Below, in pieces: positions 34,105 through 45,854 of a stretch of DNA of 64,000 nucleotides; position 1 is the first letter of the stretch, and each line of letters starts with the position of its first letter. Location of the stretch: contig BTRK01000001.1 of the NCBI GenBank assembly GCA_036245805.1, positions 21,645,087-21,709,086 on the forward strand, read 5' to 3'. The stretch is from Pristionchus mayeri. Lineage: Eukaryota > Nematoda > Chromadorea > Rhabditida > Neodiplogasteridae. The position numbers and the translations under genes were made by a program. Under the pieces are notes generated by a model. That model saw only the letters and a program-made list of their open reading frames with translations. It searched no databases and was not told where the DNA came from.

Positions 34105-37100
34105 ATGTCATCATCAAGTAGGATACCACTGGCAACCTCTTCTAGTGTGAACAGGGAGAGCGCGCTGGGTTAGTTTTTCCTTCAATTTTCTTCAGAATTG
34201 TCTTTACAATTTTAAGTGATGTTATTATATACATTACAGTGCGCGCTACGGCACAGAAGATTAAGAGGAGATCAATCGGCCAGAATCTCGCTTCAACCGC
34301 TAAAAAAGTCGGTTGTTTCCTTACTAATCACACATTGAGTACTATGTTGTAAAAGCGTTTGGTTAATTACTAACAGTGAAAAAATGCAGCCTCGAACAAC
34401 TGCAACTCCGACCGTTCGGGCAACCAGTGGTCCTTCTTCCTCCCTCATATCAAGTTAGACTGCTTAGCCGAATTTACTTCTAATTAAAGATTAACTAGAT
34501 TTTCAATTTTGTAATTGTCACGTTTGATTTCATGTTTATCGTTTGATGCTATTTAACGATGATTTATTATTATCTAACACATCTTTATTTTAAGGAATAG
34601 GCTCACCCACCTATTCCTCAGGGCCTCACTTAGGAAGTCCCCCGTTACTACGGCAAATATAATTTATAATATTGCAGGAACCCAGGTTCGCCCCCTCAGT
34701 CAGGCATCGACGACTGGTCGAGTGACGATTGCGAGTATGACGAGACCATCCCTCCGCCCTCCCACTTCATCTGCCACCACTCGTGAGTGCATCGTGTTAT
34801 CTTCCATTTTCGGAAGTCGTTAATAGTAAGAATAAGAATATTTGTTTTAATGTAGTGCTCTCAGGGCAACGTACTTCAGTGTCTGGTTTCAATGAGGAGA
34901 ATGAAGAGATGAAAAAGAAGATCAAGGAACTGGAGACGAATTTGAATGAAAAGGAGGGAAAAATAAATGAGATGAAGAAACGATTGGAGGAAACAACGGA
35001 ACGATTGGAGGAAACGAAGGCAAGATTGGAGGAGGTCAAGGAGGAGAAAAAAGAGGCCAGAGAAGCGGTCGTCGACTTGAAGAGCAAACTCGCAGAAAAC
35101 AAGGCACGTTCATCTTTAATTTGTAATTAGGCAATTGGGTCATAAAATGCGAGTTTCAGAGCGAGCTCATCGAGGCCAAGGCGACGGTCAAGGAGCTGAA
35201 GCTGGACTTGAAAGTGAGGAGGCTTTCTCCAGAGTGTAGTTGAGTAGGGAAGAGAGATGGCATTGCAGACGGAGAAGGAAGAACACGAGGCCACGAAGAA
35301 AGAGAATGAAGAAATGATTGGGAGACTGAAGAGGGAAGTAATACAGAAGGACGACCAAATGAGACAATTGCACAACGACGTCGTCGATCTGAAGGTATTT
35401 TTCCGTGAGAGAGAGAGAGAGAGAGACTGGCTAGATCAGCTCATTCAATTCGGGTCCATCCGAAAACGTCCCCCCTCTCCCCCTGGCAGTCCTCGCCTCT
35501 CTAATCAAATTTTGAGGTTTTAATTACACAACTTAATTAATTTTGCTTAAAAAGCTTCGCTCTTTTTTTATTGATAAAGAGCTTGAGCTGTTCTATCTTT
35601 TGTATGTTGGTGCCTAAGAGCTCAGACTAACATGAACTTCGCGATACTATCAAATGTGATAATCAGTACATTTGATAGTATAGCGAAGTTCATGTTAGTC
35701 TGAGTTCTTAGGCACCAACATACAAAAGATGGAACAGCTCAAGCTTTTTATCAATCAAAAAATAGCGAAGCTTTTTAAACAAAATTAATTGAGTTGTGTA
35801 ATTAAAACCTCAAAATTTGATTAGAGAGGCGAGGACTGCCAGGGGGAGAGGGGGGACGTTTTCGGATGGACCCTTCAATTCATTTTTGATTTTATTCTAA
35901 TCTTCACTACTTAAATTGCGAATGAGAAACATTGATGAATTAAGATCAGTAGAGGTACATCATTTATCCGCCAGAAAGTGGAAGCAAATTTTGGATGCAG
36001 GGTCGCATTCGTGTATCCGTTCGAGTTCGCCCGCTGTTGGAGACGGAGAGGGGCGAGTCGACCGATCATCTCTCCTACCCCGATGAGACGACTGTCGGCC
36101 TAGAGCAGGTGAGAGAGACGGAGGGAAAGGATGGTCACTCGATCGATTGCAGCAGAAGGGAAAAGTGGCGCCCTTCTCCTTCAACCACGTCTACGGTCCG
36201 ACATACTCTCAGCTGCGAATCTTCGATGGTGTCAAAGATCTTATCCTGGTGAGAAGAAAGAGAGAGAGAGAGAGAGGAAAGAGGATGAATGACAGAGTGT
36301 GCTACATGGATACAATGTCTCCCTTATCTCGTATGGACAGACTGGCAGTGGGAAGACTCACACGATGAGAGGAGGTGAGTGGAAGAGGATGGAGTGGCCT
36401 TGGCCTTCTCTTGCACTTATGAGCTTCAATCCTCCATTTCTAATTCTCTGTTGTTGAGGCGACGGCGAATCAGCCGGGCTAATCCCTCGCGCTGTCAAAT
36501 TCCTGTTCGAAAATCGAAGTAGACTGGAGGATCTCGACTGGTCCTTCGACTTCGCTGCATCTTTCCTGGAAGTGTACAACAACGAATGCTTCGATCTCCT
36601 TTCCATGCCACCGAGGGCCAAGAGAGAGGTGAGCGAACGTGATGGGGGCATATCTTACTAGAAAGTTCGACAGCATCCTGGATTTATATTGCACGTGTAA
36701 TAATGTTAGTATCTAGTTGGTGTACAAAAGGGATTGCAGATCAAGCAGATGAACAACAAGTTTGTGGTGGAAGGACTCACGATGGAACCGATCACCGATG
36801 TGATGAAGGTGAGGAAGGGAGGGGACAATGCGACTCCCTCCCTCTCCAGACAGTGGTCGAAAAGTAGGTCCGAAATGACATAACGTGCCCGCATTTTGGA
36901 GTTAGGACCAGTGCAAAAGTAGAAAACGTGTCCACTTTTTAGTAATTTTTCTTTAAAACGTGCCCATTTTCAAAGATTTTATATTAAAATTTAGAAACGT
37001 GCCCATTTTTTAATAATAATAATTATAATAATTTATCTACGCCCGAGGCGCGACGATACCATGAATACATTAATTAGTGATTGCAGATGCGAGGGGGGGG

Positions 37101-38073
37101 GACTCTCCTGAGTCATTGAGGGTGTGAAAGGTTTGTGACTATGGGGTGGCTTTCCCATCGACGCTTAAATACTCGGATGTTGGGGGCAGTGCGAATGGTA
37201 TCGGGAAGTTGAGAATACCATCGGGAAGTTCGAACAGGGAAAGAGTGAAATCTGGCTGTGTTCAATGTTGATACCGAAGGAAGAGGTTCGGTCCCGTCGG
37301 GGTTTTTTACAATTTTTGTGACCTACCCTTTCGACTACTGTCTCCAGATGACCTCTCTCCTCCGGAAGTCGGATGGGAATCGATCGACGGCAGCGACCAA
37401 GTGCAATGAGACATCGAGTAGATCACATGCCATCTTCGCCCTCTCTGTCAATGGAACCAATAGAACGACGGGTGAGGAGAAGGGAGGGGAGGGTACTCAT
37501 CCATTCCCCATTCAGGAGCCAAGATTGACTGTGTTCTCAAACTAGTCGATCTGGCGGGAAGTGAAAGAGCCAACGAGAGTGGAGCAACCGGAGAGAGGTA
37601 CGATACTTAGGGAGATATGGACATATATCGATTGGTCAATGGACTCAGATTCACGGAGTTGACACACATCAACACTGCCCTCTCTAATCTCCAGAATTGC
37701 ATTCGATCTATCCTCTCCAAGGTACGGAACTAGAGGGAAGTGGAAGGGGTGATAGCGCGAGCATTTGCAGCAGTCGCACGTACCGTATCGAAACTCGAAG
37801 CTGACGACTCTGCTGCAAGATTCGCTGAGTGGAGGGAGCAAATGCATGGTGAGAGGAGGGAGAGGAAGGAAGGAAGGAGAAGGGGTTTGCAGGTAATCCT
37901 CTCGTTGTCTCCCCAGTTGACCACCATACACGAAACGAGACGGACGCTCGAGTTCGGAAGGAATGTCAGTCATTTGTTTGTCGAAATTTTATTTTCATTT
38001 TAGTAATTTATTAATTGGCTAATTGTAGCTCAGTCAAACGCATATCGGAGCAGCGAAGAAGAAGGAGACTTGA
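34105..38073 (+). CDS. C-terminal-motor kinesin (kinesin-14)
   Basis: Minus-end-directed microtubule motor of the spindle/Ncd class, inferred from domain order. The ATG at 34105 ([15 protein letters not shown]) lies one base after an acceptor-like 'gtatcag'. A basic Ser/Thr/Pro-rich tail ([13 protein letters not shown]) precedes a coiled coil ([14 protein letters not shown] and onward to about 35395). The motor starts at about 35999 with [17 protein letters not shown], then [37 protein letters not shown] (P-loop), [31 protein letters not shown] (switch I), [20 protein letters not shown] (switch II), [18 protein letters not shown], and [17 protein letters not shown] helix alpha-6 with tail [13 protein letters not shown] motor at the C-terminus after a coiled coil defines kinesin-14. 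Introns hold a 422-bp foldback and a 494-bp MITE. Confidence 0.94.
35452..35873. mobile_element. 422-bp foldback element with 8-bp target-site duplication
   Basis: Two arms of about 200 bp, near-perfect reverse complements (left tip GGGTCCATCCGAAAACGTCC, right tip the complement), meet at a short loop near 35655-35670. The octamer TTCAATTC directly abuts both ends (35444-35451 and 35874-35881), a clean 8-bp target-site duplication of the size made by hAT and P superfamilies. No protein is encoded. It sits in the intron between the coiled coil and the motor of the kinesin gene. Confidence 0.93.
36849..37342. mobile_element. 494-bp MITE in the kinesin motor intron, TCCA-flanked
   Basis: Terminal inverted repeats: the left end GACAGTGGTCGAAAAGTAGG matches the complement of the right end with a few mismatches. 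TCCA flanks both sides (36845-36848 and 37343-37346), a possible 4-bp target duplication. The interior has A/T-rich 'cgtgcccatttt' repeats. The right-hand flanking copy forms part of the 3' splice site of the next motor exon (…tctccag before ATGACC at 37348). A fragment of the same family is in PRPF6 at 16930-17062. Confidence 0.75.
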
Positions 38074-38577
38074 GTAGTGTACCCTCCCTTCTCTCTCCCC
38101 CCCCCCCTATCCTCATAGTCTGCATTGCTTAATTTTTTTCCATATTCTTGTCAATTTGTTTAGCTCCTTTCACTTATCCCGTTGTACATATCAATTATGT
38201 TATCAGATACGGGTTCACAAGTGAATTGATGAATTTTTATAATCATATCTACCTGTATCATTCCTCGAATTGGATATTTTGCTAAATAAATTGTTTAATT
38301 GGCTAGCTTGTATACAAGTTTTTTTGGCACGACGAAAACCGTTTAAGCGGTGGAAATATTTAAACTTAGAGTATTGTTTATCATGAATATACTCATTTGG
38401 CGGTTCGCAGTGTATGTGTTTCTTCCCAATCACAAGCGGGTAGAACTGCTCATTTTTGCATCACTTATTATTCAACTTTCAAGTCTTCAAATTAGCATAT
38501 TTCTCTTGTATTGGCGTGACTAGGCATCGATCGATACCGTCCCCTTCCTGTCTCTCTTCTTCTGCCAATGGGCGATT

Positions 38578-39156
38578 CAACGGCACTTATCAACCAATTG
38601 GACGCCCATCTCTCCCTCTTCAGTTACATTGACGGGTTCGTTTACGAGTGCTTGCCTGTTCTCAAACATCTGATACTATATTAGCGTCCTTCTGTTAGCT
38701 TATAACATGATGATTCGACTGTTCTTTGTAAGAAACTGCGTGTGATTCAGTGTCGTGCTTGTAGATTTGGTGACTCATGATTGGCAAGCTATTGCCTCGT
38801 CCTTTTTGACCTACTCTTCCTTTAGGTACGTGCCGTCGTCGATCGATCCTTCGGTCGCAGCAGCACTCTCCTCGAAGGAAGTCGCCAAGGTACGACACTC
38901 CTTCTCTTTCCTCCCCGAAATGTGTTCGAGCTCTAATTATTTTGAAGTCAATGTAGTTCTTGAATAGCACCAGTACGTGGCTCGCTGGCACGCGCATATT
39001 GAAGCGCTCGTGAACGAGAACGAGGAGAGGTAAGTGGAGCCCATGCCATTTTCAATTTTTTTGTCCGATTTTAGTTTCTCGTCTGCTCCCCAGACGTCAT
39101 TCGCTCAGCAGTTACTCAAGCAGTTCCCCGTCAAGCAATCAACAAACACCAAGTAA
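38578..39156 (+). CDS. GST-C-like domain protein (eEF1B/AIMP3-type), separate cistron or N-terminus of FARS
   Basis: Four exons, from MGDSTALINQLDAHLSLFSY at 38578. Then YVPSSIDPSVAAALSSKEVA, then QYVARWHAHIEALVNENEE, then SSAPQTSFAQQLLKQFPVKQ ending STNTK. The Y-PS-D--V--AL…--ARW--HI pattern is that of the all-helical GST-C domain in eEF1B subunits and in AIMP/aminoacyl-tRNA synthetase appendages, which mediates docking in translation complexes. The final codons AAG TAA overlap a canonical gtaagag donor. Reading through gives a stop at 39154-39156 and a protein of about 115 residues. Splicing instead joins it in frame to the FARS ATG exon. I cannot decide between these from DNA alone. Confidence 0.75.
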
Positions 39157-39285
39157 GAGCCATTTCCTATTTTTTTCCTTTTCGTATTTTACTTGAAAAT
39201 GTTAGATCATCGAATTTATTGGCGATTATGTTTTCCTACTTTCGGTTGTGAGTTGACTGGTGCTTGCGACGTCTCTCCTTGCAGA

Positions 39286-42200
39286 ATGGTAGCAAGTGGA
39301 GACTCTTCACCGGCTGTGACCGACCTTCCTCAGTACATCCTCCATCAACTGGACAATGGAGAGGTACTCCAACTCATACTCGATTACGTGATTGATGGAG
39401 TGATTTGGAGGAAGTGTCGTCTCTCGAGCTGGCCTCTCGACTCTCCATCGATCACCAGAAGCTGATCGGAGCAGTGAAGTCTCTCCTCTCCCATGAAGGG
39501 GTACTGCTTATTCCCTTTCATCCAATGGCCATAGTGCCTTCCCAATGGAGTGTCTTGTGTAGGTGATCGCAACTCGTGATATCACTGAGAAGCGAGTGGA
39601 ACTGACGAAGGAGGGCGAGGACTTCGTCGAGAATGGATCTGCAGAGTACAGGACATTCGAGAGAGTCGCCAAGGAGGGAGGAACACCGCAGAATGAGATC
39701 ATGGTCAGGGGTAGGAGACATCGAGAGAGGAAACGATCTATATTTACTTTTATTATATTTACTTTTGCTTTGCGAGATTCGAGATTCGATAGAAGCATTG
39801 CAATAGATAAATAGCTAAGGATTGTGATTGCAGAAGGAGTCATACGGTAAGGTGGGAGTGAGCAAGGCTCTTGCTGCTGGATGGATCTCAATCGATAAGA
39901 GTGCTGGAGCTGTTACCGTAGTCAGGAAGGTGCGGTGGATGAGAGAGAGAGGAAGCGGATGTGTGATATCAATTGCTCAATTAGGTGGATTCGGCGGTGG
40001 ATGCAGTGGCAGAGCAACTGAAGGCACTCAAAGTGGGAGATGAGACGAAGGTGAGAAGATCCATTCCAAGGATCACTCTCATCTATCGATTGAAGGTGGA
40101 CGAGAAGTCGAGGACGGAGCTGAAGAAGCGGAAGTTGATCTCGGAAGTGTGAGTGAAGGGGGAGAGAAGCAATGATGAGTAGTGATGTTGGAGGACGATC
40201 AAGGCGGTGGTTCTCTCTCGTGGTCCCTCCTTCACGACGACACTCGAGAAGCCAGAGGCTGATCTCACTCCTGAGATGATCGCCAGGTTAGGAGACTAAT
40301 GGAGAGAGACGAATTGCCCAATATTGCCTCAAAAAACCAACACATCTCACACGAATTTCACTTTGTAATCTGTTGACATCGATTGATAGATTGGTGGTTT
40401 GTATAATATACGGATGGTGTTGCAGTGGTTCGTGGAAGACGACGACCTTCAAGAAGTACAACTTCGATGCCCTGGGAGTGCAGCCTGCCTCGGGATATCT
40501 CCATCCCCTCATGAAGGTGAGGAGGAAGATGAGAAGACTAAATGGCACGGAATTAACCATTTCTCAAACTGGAAGCCATATATTGCAGGTTCGATCGGAG
40601 TTCCGTCAGATCTTCTTCCAGATGGGATTCAGTGAGATGCCCACTAACCAGTGCGTATTTCTCTCTCTCATCCGATGCATTATTATGTCGTCTTAAACAA
40701 TCGTCTTTTGATATACATGATATGTTTAGGTACGTGGAGTCTTCGTTCTGGAACTTCGACGCGCTTTTCCAGCCGCAGCAGCACCCTGCCAGAGATGCTC
40801 ACGACACTTTCTTCATTTCGGGTCAGTCGAGAGAGAAGGGAGGGAGGGGGGGGGCGATGGTTGACGTCGATGTGAATGGGTTTATTATAAACAGATTTAA
40901 TTTAATCGGAAATGGATGAAAAGCTAGCAGTAAATGGAAATTATAATGTTTTCGAACAAAGACGCGTATAGTGTGAGATTACAAGAGAGATGATGAGAAT
41001 GGAATATCGAATCATGGAACGGAGTTTAATAGCATCTGGGCCTTATTGGGTTGCATGGAGATTATGTATGTATGGTGAGGGGGTGATAGTCTAGTGGGAG
41101 TGGGGATAGAAGAGGTAGATGGTCACTTGTCAGGGGTGTACTTGCTGAGCATCTCTTGCTCCGAAGAGGATATCTCCTTCTTCGAGATCACTTCCTTCCG
41201 TTTCGCCTGCGCAGATAGCTCTGATTCTCGGGGAGAGAGAGACTAGGGAGGGGAGGGGGGGGGGGCTGACCTTCTTGTACAAGTCGAGCAGTCGATCGAG
41301 GAGTTCGTATGGCTGCTGCTGCATGAGTTCACGGAGACGAGACTGAGAGAGGAGAGAGATGGATGAAGGGTTAGAGGGGGAGGGGGAGTACCTCGATCTG
41401 ATCACGAGGAGATCTCTCGTACACGGAGAGGATGCTGATCACCAGTTGACGGAGGTCCTGAGAAGAATAATCTTTGATCTCTCATTTTTCGTTGTTTCAT
41501 GGGGTGGCTCTTGATTGGAAGATTGAAATCTACTGATGTTTGACGGTGATGTTGGGCGACTTTTTTTGTTGTTTTTTTTCACTTTTTCGAAATTGTTGAA
41601 TGTGGAACGATAGCTGCGCATCAATGGAGATAATCATGTTAAACTCACAGGCTCAAGTTCGGTCAGAAATGCTTCTAGTCCGTTGACTTGCGATTCATCA
41701 ACTAGATCTGAAATATTTTGTTATTTCCGTTATTTATATTTTTGGCTGATTCAAACCTGGTATGGTTCCAGATGGGGCAGAGTGTGAAGAGAATACAAGA
41801 GCGAAGAGAAGAAGGAATATATTGAGGGGAAGAGCCATCGGTTGAGAGGAGAGACTGGAGATGAGATGGTGATAGAAGAGAGATTGAGGGAACAATGATG
41901 ACATGCAAGACTAATGAGAAGAGCAAAGATAGAGAGAGAGAAGGACATGGAGATGTAGTGAATCGATGATATGAGAAGAGTGGAAGGTTATCTGTAGAAG
42001 GGATCTATGGTCACTCCTGTCTCTAGAATAACATGGAGAGTGCATTGGAGAGGAATCGGAACACGAGATGGAGGTTTAGTCTATTGATTGGAGATGAGAA
42101 GGAGAGATTGTCACCGTCGGAGTGGGGACAGAAAGGGTGTGATGCATTGAGAGGGAGGAGGGATTCTATCTATGGGGTAATCCGAACGGTTCCGCCATGG

Positions 42201-45200
42201 AGAATGAGGGAAGAGAGAAACAAGTTGAGTGGATTATTCGAGAGATGGGGAGAATGGGGCGTTCATTCAAAAGGTTAGTATCATGGGGAATTCCATCGCG
42301 GTATGACGTGGACAGTGAATTGGAGAAATTGACCATTGAAGGTTAGCAGGACAAGTGGTATTCTTTGTATACCTTGTAGTTGGAAAGTTGACTAAAAAGA
42401 TAAAGAGCGGACACTCGTTGGGGTGAAGTTTGAGTGAGGTGATGAGGATGAGGAGAGCATGGCTGTACAAGGGAATGTATTTACAGAGCCGGCATTGAGC
42501 ACGAAGTTCCCCGCTGACTACTTGGAACGAGTGAAGACTGTCCACTCGAAGGGAGGATTCGGATCGGATGGGTGAGCAAGGAGGGAGAGGGGGGATGATA
42601 ATGGAGGATGATTGGATAAGCAGTCATTATTAGGCGATAAGTCATCATTTGTGCTACCGATAATGGTTAAAGAGGCATTTGGCAGATTTGTGAAAAGTTT
42701 AATTGGGGAGTGGTATGGAAAGGTGTTTTTGTTGAATGTCAGCTAGTTGGAGAGGAAAATGAGGGTGAATGGAAGAGTGAGAAATCCGGGTGAGAGAGTG
42801 GGAGTTCGCAATTTCCATAGGGGTTCAGAGATTTGTCTAGGAGAGAAGTGTGACTATTGAGTCATGTAGAGGAGGATACGTCGTGATATAGCAGAAAGAG
42901 TGAGTAGAGAAGGGAGAAAGATGAGGGCAATCTCTCACTCCGAATGGGCTGAATACTTAACAAACATGGTAATCTGTTTAGAGAAAAAGGAAAGATGGAC
43001 TAATGGTAACATAGACAGAAAGGAGGGATGAACATGAGGAAAAGCAAAAAATAGCAAATCGATGAGTAATTTTCGGTTACTCATTGAGTGATTTTTTGTG
43101 TTTAATATATCGATCAATTCCTATAAGATGACGCCTTGAGAGATGAACACATTATTCTCACGGAAATACGACGACGGATGTAAAAAGTAGTGATTGGACT
43201 AAATTAAATAAAGCAAATGAGTGGGAGTAACTCTTGAACACGACTTCATCTTTTCGTCATTGCAGATACAACTACGATTGGAAGGAAGAGGAGGCACAGA
43301 AGAATGTGATGAGGACTCACACCACGGCAGTCTCCGCGAGACAACTGTACAAACTGGCTCAGGAGGTGATGTAGATTTAGCCCCTTCTGGAGGAGAACCA
43401 CTCCTCTCATCTACCCCGTCCAATGAGTGAATGGAGAGGAGAGATAGAGGAATGGCATTAACAGTATTCGTTGAAGGGATTCAAGCCGACGAAGATGTTC
43501 TCCATCGATCGAGTATTCAGAAACGAGACACTCGATGCGACCCATTTGGCTGAGTTCCACCAGGTCAGAGAGATTATATTGTCTTTAAATATATGATTTA
43601 ACTTTATTGAATTGAGGCAGCGGTGGACGTTTTCTTATTCTTGAAAAGATATTTCATCTATGCAATTAATCCGTAGAAAATAGTCGAAATCACTTATTCC
43701 TGTAATTTTCATTGGGAAAACGCATTAACACGGATCTCCTGTAAAAATACAGGAAAACGAGACCCTTTTGCGACAGAAAAAAATTTTGAAAGACTGACCA
43801 AAGTGAGGGCGGGGAGAACGTCTATCCACTTCATTTCTCAAAATATGAATTTTGAACGAAGTTATGACCTACCGCTTTGGAAGGCCTTATATCGGTCAAT
43901 TTTTGACCTACAGCGAGCGGATTTTTTTCCAATCGATGCGAAATGTTCTGATCTACAAAGTTTCTGGCTTACGGTAAGCGCGAAAATTAAGTCTTCACAT
44001 AGTTATGCCTAAAAAACTGTTTTTGTCGACTCAATATGCTAATGAAGTACCTTTTATGTTGAGAAAGGTACGATTTTTATGCTTGATTCGGATTCCCCAT
44101 CCCTAAATTGAGGTATGCACGTAGTTCGTTGCTCATAACTCGAGGCGTATCATACTGCTACTCAGTGGGCAGAATCGGAACATCGTGCAATTTTTGAACG
44201 AAAAACGTTTTGGTGCCTGTCTCACCTCCAACTTATGCAAATGAGCGAACTGAGACCACTTTTCCATAGCTCTCGAGTAGATTTCCAACAATGACTAAGG
44301 GATGCTTAACGCTGAAGTTGACCGTTTTCGAGTTACAGCGTAAAAACTAAATTATCACAACTTTGTTTCACTTTTTTTACTCGAAATGGTCTTAAAGTCC
44401 CCTATAAGCATGTGACTGTATGGATTTTATGTAAATTTCGGATTCCCCACCCCTGAATTGACATACATATATAGTTGGTTGATCGTAACAGGGGGATGTA
44501 GACATAGCTACTCAGTAGGGAGAATCTGGACTTGTCGTAATTTTTGGATGAAACAAGATCATCTCACTATTATCCATTGAATGGGGTTTTCCTCTGTAAC
44601 TCGAAAACGGTCAACTTCAGCGTTAAGCATCCCTTAGTCATTGTTGGAGATCTACTCGAGAGCTATCGAAAAGTGGTCTCAGTTCGCTCATTTGCATAAG
44701 TTGGAGGTGAGACAGGCACCAAAACGTTTTTCGTTCAAAAATTGCACGATGTTCCGATTCTGCCCACTGAGTAGCAGTATGATACGCCTCGAGTTATGAG
44801 CAACGAACTACGTACATACCTCAATTTAGGGCTGGGGAATCCGAATCAAGCATAAAAATCGTACCTTTCTCAACATAAAAGGTACTTCATTAGCATATTG
44901 AGTCGACAAAAACAGTTTTTTAGGCAAAATTTTGAGAAATGAAGTGGATAGACGTTCTCCCCGCCCTCACTTTGGTCAGTCTTTCAAGTTTCATGGAAAT
45001 CCGTGGCCCAAATTTTTTTCTGTCGCATCGGTTCCTGCATTTTAACAGGAGATCCGTGTTAATGGGGGAATTTTGGTTGTTGACAATAATGTGTGTTCGA
45101 ATGGGAGGGAGATGGTTGATTGAAGGTGGAGGGAGTCATCGCCGAGAAGAACCTCTCCCTCTCCCACGTCATGGGACTCTTCCGAGAATTCTTCAGGAAG

Positions 45201-45854
45201 TGCGGTACGCATCTCTTTTCTTGCTCCATCACCTATCGATAGTCTCAATTTGCTTAGAGGAAACTTCATAAAGGGAGTGAAAGAGATGAGGAATTGCAGG
45301 ACTGGAGAACCTCCGCTTCAAGCCGACCTACAACCCGTACACCGAACCATCCATGGAGATCTTTGCTTACCACGATGGACTCAAGAAGGTACGGTAGAGG
45401 AATGGAGTGCGGCTATTCATTTACACACTCGATGGACAATTTATTTCCATGATGATGATTTACAATTAGACACATCCGGGTATATCGAATAAGCATTGAT
45501 TGAGAATGTTGATTGCAGTGGGTGGAGATCGGTAACTCGGGAATGTTCCGTCCTGAGATGCTTCTTCCCATGGGACTGCCTCCCGATGTCAATGTCGCCG
45601 GATATGGATTGTCCCTCGAGAGGTGAGCAGAGGAGGGAAGGGCTCATTGACATTTGCTGTCTCTGAATCACAATCAATGGTGGATAGATCGGTATTTCTT
45701 CAATATGTTTATAAAATGATTGATCTTTAATCTCTGCAGACCGACGATGATTCGGTACGGGATCGACAACATCCGCGATCTGTTCGGCCCTCGAGTCAAA
45801 CTGGAGATGATCTACAACAATCCCATCTGCCGACTCGACAAGAAAGATGATTAA
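39286..45854 (+). CDS. fars-1: Cytosolic phenylalanyl-tRNA synthetase alpha subunit
   Basis: Catalytic alpha subunit of the alpha2-beta2 enzyme that charges tRNA-Phe in the cytosol. It begins [19 protein letters not shown]-terminal winged-helix blocks follow: [71 protein letters not shown]. The class II core follows: [57 protein letters not shown] (a family hallmark), YKLAQ and [20 protein letters not shown] (motif 2), [37 protein letters not shown], and [20 protein letters not shown] (motif 3). It ends LDKKDD before TAA at 45852-45854. Large introns contain an antisense nested gene and a 1.33-kb foldback. The start may lie upstream at 38578 if the GST-C exons are spliced on. Confidence 0.95.
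41123..41838 (-). CDS. Small secreted protein nested antisense in a FARS intron
   Basis: Starts at 41838 with a signal peptide ([20 protein letters not shown], cleavage plausible after the following Ala). The mature part runs [80 protein letters not shown], ending LSKYTPDK before TGA at 41123-41125. Introns are short with good signals and all joins keep phase. The mature protein is about 95 residues, helical and cysteine-free. It recalls small nematode secreted helical proteins, but I cannot name the family. It lies entirely within the FARS intron between about 40830 and 42485, on the opposite strand. Confidence 0.75.
43729..45058. mobile_element. 1.33-kb foldback transposon with TTAA target sites in a FARS intron
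   Basis: Outer ends CACGGATCTCCTGT (43729) and ACAGGAGATCCGTG (ending 45058) are inverted and flanked by TTAA on both sides (43725-43728, 45059-45062), the piggyBac-type target. Inside, arms of several hundred bases (about 43790-44360 and 44580-44960) are near-perfect reverse complements. Examples are agggcggggagaacgtctat, the block tgagggcgg…cacttcatttctcaaaat, and its mirror. No transposase is present, so this is a non-autonomous foldback element. Host intron: 43564-45125. Confidence 0.92.

Noticed and set aside
40373..40696. + frame reading through FARS exon boundaries
   Set aside because: It overlaps true FARS exons but includes an intron with clear gtgagg and ttgcag signals.
43803..44012. 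Short frame inside the 1.33-kb foldback
   Set aside because: Lies within one inverted arm, is mirrored in the other, and has no transposase motif.
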